Assembly (NCBI GenBank): GCA_016715885.1
Contig: JADJXL010000017.1
Span: 124,001-188,000, forward strand
Length of the DNA stretch: 64,000 nucleotides
Reading direction: 5' to 3'
Source of the DNA: Polyangiaceae bacterium
GTDB lineage: Bacteria; Myxococcota_A; Polyangia; Polyangiales; Polyangiaceae
Positions 36,079 through 44,329 of this stretch are shown here, piece by piece; position 1 is the first letter of the stretch; every line of letters begins with the position of its first letter. The notes beneath the pieces were generated by a model. That model searched no databases and was not told where the DNA came from. It saw only the letters and a list, made by a program, of their open reading frames with translations. The position numbers and the translations under genes are program-made.

Positions 36079-37519
36079 ATGGCTGTCATGCAGCATTTGC
36101 TCAAGCTTTTCAGCGTTGCGTTGTTGTCGTTATTTCGTCGACTGCCGCATCTTCTGGTCTGGCTGACGAGCGTTCTATGCGCGCTTTGGGCGACGGGTTG
36201 CGCTTCCGCGGTCCCTGTGTCGCGATCGATTCCGCCTGAGCGCGTATTCAACGTGTGCTGGAAGCCGCCGGAGCTTGGTCCCGGGGTGTATTTCGATTTC
36301 CGGACGGAAGACGGCGTGGCTGCGTCGACGTCGGGCGAGGAGGACCCACGGCACATCAAATATGTCTACAAATACGACGCAGATGCGCCCGCAAGCCATT
36401 TGCGATTGCTTCCATTGAGTCGCGTGGACGCGTGGTGCCCGCACATTCCGCAGCCGAGCATTTTGGAGGTGCCCGCGTTCGAACCAGAGCCCGAGCCATG
36501 TATTGTGCCCAGATCGGATGCACAGCACCTGCTCGGGCAAACGTCGGAGGTTCCGATTCGGAGTCCATTTTTATGCGACAAGCAGCCGCGCATGGCGTTT
36601 ACGCCGCAAGAGCTGATGCTCATGCGCGCTCGCAATTTGGCGTATCAATCGGCTTACGATCTAGCCAACAAGAATGGCAAAGCGTACGCATACGCTGCAG
36701 CCGAAATGGAGGAGCTGCTCAACAAGGATGCTTCTTGGCTGAAGCGCGCATTCACGTCGGATCCGGGGAAGCTCGAAGAGATTCAGAAGCGGATCACGGA
36801 TGCGCTGAATTCAATCGAGGAGCTGCCCGAATACAGCGATCCGGGTCTGGATAGCTTGGCCATGGCCGGTTATCAGCTTGGATTCGAGAATGGCAAATTC
36901 GAGGTCGAAGCAAAGCTCTTTGCCATTGATGCGGGCATTCTGATTTTGGAAGTGGTGGCGCTCGAAATCGCGTTAGGCCCGCTGGGCGGGGCGAAGCTTT
37001 TGGCTTCGGCGGCGACCAAAGGGACGAAGGCCATGAAAGCGGCCTTCACCCGAGTGGGAAACATTCCCATTTTCATTCCCGGTGCGACGAATGGGCTCGG
37101 TGGACTCGTGCGCGCGCCACGTGCTGAAGGCTTTGAACAGGTATCACGCGCGGAAGTTAGAACGGGCCATGTTCGCGGAGGCCAAATTGACGGGAAAACC
37201 GCTCGTGAAATTGGCGACCGACGAGACGCATCACATCGTGGCGACGGGGAGCGACAAGGCCAAGAAAGCGCGCAAGTTGCTGGAAGAATTTGGCATTGAC
37301 ATCGACCATCCTGCGAATGGAGTCTTCTTGCCAGCGACCAAAGGCTCGCCTAATCCAAACGGGTCCATCGTGCACAAAATCTTGGGGAACAATAAAGAGT
37401 ACTACAGAAAGGTCGAAAACTATCTTGGAAAATCCACATCCCATGCTGACGCGCTTCAAAGACTCCGACGAATCGGCGAAACTCTAAAAGATGGAACCTT
37501 CTTCCATGCGATTTCATAA
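36079..37519 (+). CDS. lipoprotein with C-terminal AHH nuclease toxin domain (frameshift)
   Basis: The 5' part, from ATG 36079 (or 36088), has a lipoprotein signal ending WATGC, a linker and helical domains rich in charged residues (AAAEMEELLNKDASWLKRAF), and a hydrophobic segment near residue 290. The 3' part, in another frame from about 37082, reads RRMGSVDSCARHVLKALN, then THHIVATGSDKAKKARKLL and IDIDHPANGVFLP, then VHKILGNNKEYYRKVENYL. This is the AHH family of HNH/Endonuclease-VII-type toxins, with its HH and NG motifs. The frame shift lies at roughly 37060-37085; the exact base cannot be fixed. With it repaired the gene encodes a complete lipoprotein-nuclease. The next gene is its likely immunity gene. 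Confidence 0.75.
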
Positions 37520-38099
37520 ACACATCGAGAGCACGGGCTACGAAATCCTTCACTGTGTCGATGACGAAGGTTGGAAAATATTCCGCGAGTTGGACGGCTC
37601 ATCGCGAAGCAAGACGTGGAATCCCGTTCGTGTTCGTCGTGTGCGTCCTTCGCGTCGCGAGGCTTTCCGTGCTTCCGATAGTCCCTATTATGGTTCGGAA
37701 TGCCTGATGTTTCGACGCTCTGCCATCGATGCGCTTCAAGACATCCTGGATGCGCATGGTGAGCTGTTACCTCTCGAAGACGAGGGCGGCGTGGAACTAT
37801 TTTTACACAATACGCGTGCACTCGACGCGTTCGATCATGAGTGTACCGTGGGTTCTCGGGACGAAAACGGGCGAATCGAAATGGCCAATAACCACGTCTT
37901 CATCCCGTCCGTCGTGGAAGGTGTGGACATCTTCAAACAGGCATGCCCACGAGCAGGTACGATCTACCTCTCCGATCGCTTCGTTCAGCGCTGGAAGCAA
38001 GCCAAACTAAAAGGCCTGGATTTCGTCCTCGCCTGGGATTCGGATTTGCCCCCGGAAGCGCAGCCGAACGTGTGGACGTCGAAGCCCATCAAGCTGTGA
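37506..38099 (+). CDS. Imm11-type (DUF1629) candidate immunity protein
   Basis: A 197-residue acidic protein from the ATG at 37506, which overlaps the end of the AHH-toxin gene by 14 bp, so the two are translationally coupled. It has no signal peptide. The fold pattern, an alpha/beta core with a late strand pair (GTIYLSDRFVQRWKQAKLKGLDFVLAWDS), resembles the DUF1629/Imm11 immunity family found beside many nuclease toxins. The assignment rests on position plus this resemblance. It would neutralise the AHH nuclease in the cytoplasm. Confidence 0.7.
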   Translation: MRFHKHIESTGYEILHCVDDEGWKIFRELDGSSRSKTWNPVRVRRVRPSRREAFRASDSPYYGSECLMFRRSAIDALQDILDAHGELLPLEDEGGVELFLHNTRALDAFDHECTVGSRDENGRIEMANNHVFIPSVVEGVDIFKQACPRAGTIYLSDRFVQRWKQAKLKGLDFVLAWDSDLPPEAQPNVWTSKPIKL

Positions 38100-38103
38100 G
38101 TGA

Positions 38104-39026
38104 AGTAGCGAAACCGATTCGACGGCAGCAGCCACGACCGCACACCTCGTCACTTATTTGATTCGCGATCAATACGGCAACCTGACCAACACCATTGCCG
38201 AGGACGACCTTGGCAACCATCGTGAAGAATGCGTCACCTACGAGCCAACGGGTACATTTCCCTGGGCTGTGCGTAATGCCGCCGGGCACACGTCGTACAT
38301 GCATTATCACCACGGGCTTGGTGCTCCGTTTTCGATGCGTGATGCCAATGGGCTCGTCACCAAATGGCGCCTCGACCATTTTGGCATTACGGTCGAGGAG
38401 CAAACGCCCGATGGACTCGTGACGACGTTTTCAGCGGAGCGCGTCAAGAAGGGTGTATGGACGACGCATATCAAAACGTCGATGCCGGGGCACGGTGCGC
38501 GTGAAACGGTATTCGATTCGGTCGAGCGGCCCGTGGAAATGCGCGTTCGCGGGCCGGACGTGGATACCGTGGGTATCTCCGCATTCGGTAAGAGCGTGTG
38601 GATTGTTCAGGACAAGCGATACGACTTTCTCGGGCGGCTCGAATGGCAAAGCATTCCGCGCATCGATGGCGACACCATTGCGGAGATGAAAGGGTCGACG
38701 TTCGAGCATGACAACGCGGGGCGCTTGACGAAAACGGTCACACCTTGGGGCGCGCCGATTACGCGCGTGTACGACCACGACAAGGTGACCACGATCGAGC
38801 CGGGTCCCGCGGGTATTCCGACGATTGCGAGGTCGGTCGAGCATGACCCGCTCGGCAGGCCCATCGAGGTCACTGACGCGAATCAGGGCATCACGCGACA
38901 CGTGCACGGTCCCTTCAATGAATTGCGCCGCGTCGAATTGCCCGATGGCACCGCACGCGAAACAACGCAGGACGACTACGGACGCGTGGTTGTCGAAGAC
39001 GATCCCGACCGAGGCAAAACGAGCAT
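38104..39026 (+). pseudogene. RHS/YD-repeat fragment
   Basis: Right after the immunity gene's stop, the frame contains typical RHS repeats: LIRDQYGNLTNT, YDFLGRLEWQS, FEHDNAGRLTKTVTPWG, EHDPLGRPIEVTD and DDYGRVVVEDDPDRGKT. It has no proper start (a TTG at 38158 is possible) and follows an in-frame stop at 38101. At about 39020 it is joined out of frame to the RHS core (HLGSVDVITDAAG). The large block of repeats normally between those two motifs is missing, so an internal deletion has occurred. It is the middle of the same RHS gene whose start is at 34927. Confidence 0.75.
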
Positions 39027-40157
39027 TTGGGCTCGGTCGACGTCATTACGGATGCGGCCGGTCAGGAGATCGACCGGCGCAGCTTTGATGTATGGGGCGC
39101 GCCGAGGGATCCGAAATGGGGCGGCAATGGCGCAGCATCGCAGAACGTGTCCACGCGTCGCGGTTTTACGTGGCACGAATGGGATGACGACGTCGGGCTC
39201 GTCAATGCAAAGGGGCGCATTTACGATCCGCACATCGCGCGCTTTTTGCAGACGGATCCCGTCATTGCGGACTTGCTCGACGCCCAAACGCAGAATCCGT
39301 ATGCATACGTGTTCAACCGGCCGCTCGTGTTTACGGATCCGAGCGGGTACGATGCGGAAGCGCACAGCATATTGTTGCAAGGCACGGGCACGCCGGGGTA
39401 TGTCACGCCCGAGCAGGCACAATTGGTGCAGGACCATCAGAAGACGTGGCTCATGCAATGGTCACGCGAACGGCCAGCGACAGCACCGCCTCAGCAATGG
39501 GTCGTGGAATGGGGGCCTGCGGGTGCGGATCCGGCGCCATCGTCGCCTGAAAAGGTGGGCCCGGGCAATCTCAGCGCGGGCGAGCAGGTGCTTTATGGCG
39601 TGGGCGAACGGGCTATCGAGCTTGGTCCGGAATTGGCGGTGGGACTTTTGTTCAATTTCGTCGGGGCGGGCGCGTCGGGGGGTGCAACGGCCAAACCAGG
39701 AAGCGGGAGCTTCGATGGAGCGGGCGTTCGCGTCATTGACGACCTGAACCAAGCAAATCCGCTTTACGGCGCAAGCATTGGCGTGATACAGCTTGGCGAG
39801 GCACACGAGAAAGGAGATTACGTCGGCATCGGGCGAGCCGGGTTGGATGTCGTGACCGTGGTGGTCATGACGGCGATTACGCTGAAGGCGGGTGGGGGAA
39901 AGAAAAGTCGCAGTAAACTAAGCACACAAGCGCAGCGAAGCATTCGATCTTGGGAGGCCGAGATGGCCAAGCACCAGCAGAAGCTCGAAGCCTACAAGGT
40001 GAATCCAGATGCCTTCGACAACAAGGGTTTTCTCAAGAACGCCCCGACGCCGGAGATCCGACAGAGAATTATCGAAAGCCGCATCCATCATCTGGAAACA
40101 GAGATCATGAATTTTCGAAAGCTGATCGATCAAGCAAAGCTTGGAGGTGGAGGCTAA
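39027..40157 (+). pseudogene. RHS-associated core and C-terminal toxin tip
   Basis: The frame begins in the RHS core (LGSVDVITDAAGQEIDR) and contains the conserved end of the RHS shell: RGFTWHEWDDDVGLVNAKGRIYDPHIARFLQTDP (two adjacent pieces) and NPYAYVFNRPLVFTDPSGY. After a linker with a hydrophobic segment comes the variable tip (HQQKLEAYKVNPDAFDNKG, PTPEIRQRIIESRIHHLE). I know this tip from many RHS proteins beside the immunity gene type that follows here. The tip is intact, but its upstream is cut off by the deletion junction, so expression would need an internal start such as TTG 39027. It is a stranded toxin module with a matching immunity gene. Confidence 0.75.
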
Positions 40158-40444
40158 TGCGTGTCACAACCGAGGAACTTCGTGCTGCCGCTCTCGCTTT
40201 GCTGGAGCACCTGGACAAAACCGGGCAAAAAGAATTTGAGATTGAAGAGGACTACTACTGGTTTGTCTCCCAAGAGGAGGTTTACAACCCGTACCAATCG
40301 CCAAAAGAGCTTACATTGGGTCAGCTTTCGCACGACTTGGAAGAAATGCAGGCGCTCGCGCATCACAAGCGCGAACCTTTGGGCTATGCGATGGTCTGGC
40401 TTGCCGCTGTCATGCGGAGGGTCGGAGAGAAATCTGTCGGCTGA
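40157..40444 (+). CDS. RHS-toxin immunity protein
   Basis: A 95-residue acidic protein whose ATG overlaps the toxin stop (TAATG). Motifs ELRAAALALLEHLDKTG, EIEEDYYWFV, LGQLSHDLEEMQAL and EPLGYAMVWLAAVMRRVGE match a small immunity-type family that regularly follows this RHS tip. It is cytoplasmic, with no signal. Because the toxin part is cut off from its shell, the gene may now serve as an orphan defence against related strains. Confidence 0.8.
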   Translation: MRVTTEELRAAALALLEHLDKTGQKEFEIEEDYYWFVSQEEVYNPYQSPKELTLGQLSHDLEEMQALAHHKREPLGYAMVWLAAVMRRVGEKSVG

Positions 40445-40471
40445 GCACGCTGTCGCTTGAAAACGCTGACA

Positions 40472-40960
40472 ATGCTTAGCGCGCAGTACGCCTGCCGATT
40501 CATCGCGGACAAGCGCTCCGTTAGCCTCGTCGAGATCGCAGCGAGCGAGAGCGAACGGACCGTGCGTGTCGCAACGGGAGCGGGTCCCGGCTGGGAGATC
40601 GTGCTTCCCATATGGTTCCTCCCGTCCGTTGCCATGCTCGGGGACACGGTCGCGGTGTGGGCAGCCACGAGGCTCTTCTTCTTGGCTAGCGGCAAGCACG
40701 CTGTGCGCGCCGATTTCGACGACGAGGTCCACGCCGTGTACGCTGTCGATGCAAACTTTTGCGTGGTCGGCGAGCTATCAGTGTCGATTTACGACGCCGA
40801 CCAAAGCGTGATTGTGGATCGCTTCCAGGCAGATGATGTCTTGGGAACAAGCTGGTGGGAGGGCGGAAGGCTCTTCGTCAAGAGTGGCTCGGAAAATCCG
40901 TACACGTTCAATCCGTCTGCCTACGCTGTCCACCCAGATCCTCAACACAAGCGCAAGTGA
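40472..40960 (+). CDS. hypothetical protein, possible second immunity protein
   Basis: A 162-residue protein from the ATG at 40472; a TTG five codons upstream is an alternative. It is predicted mostly beta: repeated strands such as WEIVLPIWFLPS, TVAVWAATRLFFLA, HAVYAVDANFCVVGELSVS and ILDRF-like turns, resembling a small propeller or sandwich. No signal peptide. Its place right behind the RHS immunity gene, same strand, suggests it belongs to the toxin-immunity island, but I do not recognise the family. Confidence 0.6.
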   Translation: MLSAQYACRFIADKRSVSLVEIAASESERTVRVATGAGPGWEIVLPIWFLPSVAMLGDTVAVWAATRLFFLASGKHAVRADFDDEVHAVYAVDANFCVVGELSVSIYDADQSVIVDRFQADDVLGTSWWEGGRLFVKSGSENPYTFNPSAYAVHPDPQHKRK

Positions 40961-41381
40961 GCGCGTTGAACATCGACGCCTACGCACGGCTTCCACCCCC
41001 CTCCCCCTCCTCGTCAACCCTCTCCACTCCCCGCCACCGCCCATCCACGCCACGTCGTGCCTCGACGCCACGCTTCCCATCAGCGTGATCCCTCCAGACC
41101 GCCCTCGACGCCACCAAGTCCATCGCAAACCCCGCCCCGTCGACCGTTGACCAAACCAAGTCAGCCGCTCTTCTCCCTCGGTCGAGCTTCGACGCAACCA
41201 AGTCAGCCGCTTTTCACGCGCCGCGAAGCCTCGACCGAATCGAGTCGGCCGCCTGGAAACAGCGCGTCAACCTCACCGCGCCCATCCAATCCACGGAACG
41301 CTCGACGTAACGCCTTCACGTAGGCCGTACGGCCGTTCGAAAAGACTTGCAACGCTTCTACGACGGGTATATCGCCGAAGT
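40961..41381 (+). other. intergenic stretch with degraded in-frame repeat
   Basis: No complete gene. Between about 41100 and 41290 one plus-strand frame shows a loose repeat of 42-50 bp with the core D-x-T-K-S-A-A (LDATKSIAN, VDQTKSAALL, FDATKSAAFH, LDRIESAAWK). It resembles the relic repeat at 15830-16165 in layout, though not in sequence, and likewise stands just upstream of an unrecognised plus-strand gene. The promoter of the gene at 41382 should lie in the last 90 bp. Confidence 0.4.
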
Positions 41382-42281
41382 ATGGCAGGGATCATCACAA
41401 TCAGCCTTCGTACGGGGATCCTGACCCTGTATGAAGAATTCTTCTTTACGCGCGGACGGGTTCGCCGCCATCCGCTGACCAAAGCTCTTGCGGCCGACTT
41501 CGAAGCGTTCGCGCCCAAGCTGCAAGCAACGCTGCTCGAAGAGCTCGGGCTCATCGCAAATCGCCACGAAGCAGACGCGGGCGTCGATTTCGTCGACGAG
41601 GACCTCGACGGGTTGACCGACGCAATCGCCGCGGTGACGCTCATCGACGCGAAAGGTAATCGCGATGCGGCTCCGTATTCGATTTACTTCAGTTCGCAAC
41701 GACCCAGTGAATTGCGTCGTCCAACGCTAGGGGCACAATTGGATTCCATGCGGTCGTGGCCTTCGTCGTTGAAATTGTCGCCAAACGAATTGCTCGTCGG
41801 GCATGGCGCGAAATTGGAAACGAAGATCGCCGAAGCGGACGATTGCGCGAGCTTTCAACAAAAAGCATACGCGCAGCTCTCGGATTATCGCACCGTGGGC
41901 GCTCGGAAGAATTGCATCGACGAATTCAATGCGAGGCGCAAGGCATTGCATGGCAAACTCGGAGAGCTTCAACATCAGCACCCCGAGCTTGGCAAAGGCT
42001 GGGCAGATTCGTTTTTCCGACAAGGTAGTGGATCGGAGAAACCGACGCTGCGGGAACTGGACAAACGTCTCGCGGCCGCCGAGGCAGAAGTGCAATACTT
42101 GAAAAAACAACGCGACGATCTGGCGGCGCAAGAAGAAGCGGCAGCGCGAGCCAAAGCCGACGCGGAGCGAGCGCAACGATTGGCAGAGCTTGCGGCGGCG
42201 AAAAAAGCAGCGGCCGACTATGCAGCCCGCATCGCCGAGCTCGAAAGCGCGCTTGGCGAAAAGACACTCCTCACCCCCTAA
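41382..42281 (+). CDS. hypothetical coiled-coil protein
   Basis: A 299-residue protein. The N-terminal ~150 residues are a mixed domain (ISLRTGILTLYEEFFF, an acidic loop FVDEDLDGLTDAIAA, then IYFSSQRPSELRRP). The C-terminal ~90 residues are a strong coiled coil of Ala/Glu/Lys heptads (LDKRLAAAEAEVQYLKKQRDDL...). No signal or membrane segment. I do not recognise it. It stands alone between the toxin island and the desaturase gene, and its stop codon lies inside a small hairpin. Confidence 0.65.
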   Translation: MAGIITISLRTGILTLYEEFFFTRGRVRRHPLTKALAADFEAFAPKLQATLLEELGLIANRHEADAGVDFVDEDLDGLTDAIAAVTLIDAKGNRDAAPYSIYFSSQRPSELRRPTLGAQLDSMRSWPSSLKLSPNELLVGHGAKLETKIAEADDCASFQQKAYAQLSDYRTVGARKNCIDEFNARRKALHGKLGELQHQHPELGKGWADSFFRQGSGSEKPTLRELDKRLAAAEAEVQYLKKQRDDLAAQEEAAARAKADAERAQRLAELAAAKKAAADYAARIAELESALGEKTLLTP

Positions 42282-42298
42282 CCCGGCTGAGGGGTGGG
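42270..42298 (+). terminator. possible hairpin terminator
   Basis: CACCCC (42272-42277) can pair with GGGGTG (42291-42296), extended by wobble pairs on the outside; it overlaps the stop codon of the coiled-coil gene. There is no T tract. Confidence 0.3.
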
Positions 42299-42393
42299 GT
42301 GCGTGATTGTTCTTGACAACGCAAGCACCAGACCTCGACCCGCCGGAGGAGCCGCGAGGGCCGGAAAAACTCGGGCTCCTACCGAGGCTCCGT

Positions 42394-42408
42394 GCCCTGA
42401 ATCAGGGC
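42394..42408. terminator. small palindromic hairpin between convergent genes
   Basis: GCCCT GAATC AGGGC sits 13 bp before the desaturase stop, between two convergent genes. A 5-7 bp stem without a clear T run; a weak bidirectional terminator at best. Confidence 0.35.
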
Positions 42409-42421
42409 TTCGTTCAGCCTT

Positions 42422-43312
42422 TCAATTCGCCGGTCGCGACGACACCACGAGCCTGCGCATGCTCGTGACCAGCGCTTTGACGTGATCGCCGACCGTGTAC
42501 GGCAGCTCGGCGGGCACGTAACAGTCGGCCGGAATCTTGTCTGCGATCTCGTCGTGAAGCGCGGGAAGCTTCGACCAATGCACGCCCGGACGATAATGAT
42601 GCGCCGTGTGATACCCGAGGTTGCCCGTCGCGATGTTGTACACGCCGTGAATCGTGTTGTTACACGCGACAAAGTGCGAATCGGTGCTCTTGCCCGCGTG
42701 ATGGATGTGCGTCGCGTACACCGTTCCAAAGATCGAAATCAGCATCGGAAGGATGAACACGCACAGCGCCGGAAGAGGCCGCAGGAAGGTCAAACCCGCG
42801 ACGAGCGTGATGATGAAGAGCGTCGACAAAAGCAGCACGCGTTGATGCGCCGGATAACGGTCGCCCACACGCCACGCGCGCGGATATGCCTGAAGCGTGT
42901 TCCACACCGTGTACTTGAACCAGCCCATCGTGCTGCCGTCGTCATCGGTCCAGCCCGATTCGTCCTTGCTCTGATCAAGGTAATTCACGTGATGCCCAAG
43001 CGAATGGTGCAGCACCCACGCGTTGCTCGCGACGCCCGTTTGCAGCGCATACATCTGCTCGAGCAGCCGATTCAGCACGTTCGACTTGAACGTCGCGACA
43101 TGCTGGTGGTGATGGTTGAACGCGCAAACGCAGCCTTTGGGAAAGATGCCCACGAGCGTCCACCCAACGAGCGCCCAGACGTTGTCGACGAGCGCATACA
43201 TCACAAGATCGATGCAGAAGAGAAGCGTAAAACAGAAGACCGGCAATCGATCCTCCCGATATCGAAAGATGCGCATGTAAGCCTCGTCGAAAAGCGCTCG
43301 GTTTGACCGCAA
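42422..43312 (-). CDS. membrane fatty acid desaturase/hydroxylase
   Basis: A 296-residue membrane protein with the three His boxes of the desaturase superfamily: HHHQH after the first helix pair, HHSLGHH about 40 residues on, and HTAHHYRPGVHWSKLP near the C-terminus. They coordinate a di-iron centre that oxidises C-H bonds of acyl chains or related lipids. Four to five hydrophobic segments fit the usual topology. The substrate is not evident; its size (about 300 residues) is close to small acyl-lipid desaturases. Starts at ATG 43312; ATG 43279 (MRIFRYRED) is an alternative. Confidence 0.85.
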   Translation of the reverse strand: MRSNRALFDEAYMRIFRYREDRLPVFCFTLLFCIDLVMYALVDNVWALVGWTLVGIFPKGCVCAFNHHHQHVATFKSNVLNRLLEQMYALQTGVASNAWVLHHSLGHHVNYLDQSKDESGWTDDDGSTMGWFKYTVWNTLQAYPRAWRVGDRYPAHQRVLLLSTLFIITLVAGLTFLRPLPALCVFILPMLISIFGTVYATHIHHAGKSTDSHFVACNNTIHGVYNIATGNLGYHTAHHYRPGVHWSKLPALHDEIADKIPADCYVPAELPYTVGDHVKALVTSMRRLVVSSRPAN

Positions 43313-43424
43313 CGGCTTGGAAGAAGGAAACTACAGCACGGACGTCCGCACCGTGACGACAATAGCAGCACGCGCGAGCCGGAAAGGACTTTCATTTCCC
43401 GGCGCGTTCCGTGTCATTTTATGG

Positions 43425-44321
43425 TCAGCGAGGCTGGGTAAAGGGGGAAGGCGCCGTTCGCGGGGGCTTCGTTACAGGCGCAGGCGCTGGCGCTGGCGCC
43501 TTCTCGTCCTCGGATGGAACGATGACCGGCTGCTTTTTGCGATCCGGCCATCCTTCGTGCCGACACCAATCGAAATCCACGGCAAGCGTCGTCCCGTCAT
43601 GCAATTTCACGCGGGCGAGCACCGTCGATTCGCATGCAAATACGTTGAAGTTTGCCTCGAACGGCGGCGCCGAGCCACCTTCGATGGCATTTCTCATATA
43701 ATATTTGGGGCTCAAATGATACACGACGCGTTCGACATTCCCTCGATGCGCTTCGGGCAAATCGAGCGACAACTGCACCTTGAAAATTTCTCGACCCGAA
43801 GTTCCTCGTCCCGGCGTCACCGTGATGTTCGGCGTCAGGACAAACCCCTGCGGAGCCTTGCCCGCTTCCTCGATGAGCAGCGGCGCGGCGCCCACCGCAT
43901 CGTGATCTACTTGTGCCTCGGCGGACGCTGCGCTGGCCGGAAGCGGTTTGTCGTAACTCGTCCCCTGTGAGCCGCCCGTGTTGTGCGCTTCTTTTTCCGA
44001 AAGAATACGCTGCTGATAACCTTTCTTCGTTGCTTCGAGCTCTTTGACTTCCGCCTCGAGTTTTTCCCGAACTCGGATGGCAGCATCGAGTTTTTCCTGT
44101 TCGGATCGTAATTGTTGATCGAGCTCCCCGCGAGATTGCTCCACGCGCGTTACTTGCGCCTGTTTGTCCACGATATCGCGAGCGAGCCGCAAAACGAGCA
44201 TCGCCGTCACCGCGACGAGCGCCAGCGTGAGGACCACACTCGACCGGCGCCGCTTGCGCGCTCGGGCATCGAGCAGCGAAAACTGCTCGTCGATCTTCTG
44301 TTTGTCGTCCCCATCCATCAT
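43425..44321 (-). CDS. membrane protein with coiled coil and YEATS-like C-terminal domain
   Basis: A 298-residue protein. A basic patch (ARARKRRRSS) precedes a single transmembrane helix at about 30-46, so the C-terminus is outside the cytoplasm or the protein is anchored with its tail free. Residues 50-110 form a coiled coil (LRSEQEKLDAAIRVREKLEAEVKELE). Residues about 170-265 show the strand order of a prokaryotic YEATS domain (VERVVYHLSPKYYMRN, PPFEANFNVFACESTVLARVKLHDGTTLAVDFDW). A Pro/Ala tail ends the protein. It lies eight bases downstream of the metallophosphoesterase gene, surely in one operon. Prokaryotic YEATS domains have been linked computationally to signalling and conflict systems. 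Confidence 0.6.
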   Translation of the reverse strand: MMDGDDKQKIDEQFSLLDARARKRRRSSVVLTLALVAVTAMLVLRLARDIVDKQAQVTRVEQSRGELDQQLRSEQEKLDAAIRVREKLEAEVKELEATKKGYQQRILSEKEAHNTGGSQGTSYDKPLPASAASAEAQVDHDAVGAAPLLIEEAGKAPQGFVLTPNITVTPGRGTSGREIFKVQLSLDLPEAHRGNVERVVYHLSPKYYMRNAIEGGSAPPFEANFNVFACESTVLARVKLHDGTTLAVDFDWCRHEGWPDRKKQPVIVPSEDEKAPAPAPAPVTKPPRTAPSPFTQPR

Positions 44322-44329
44322 GAAGCCTC

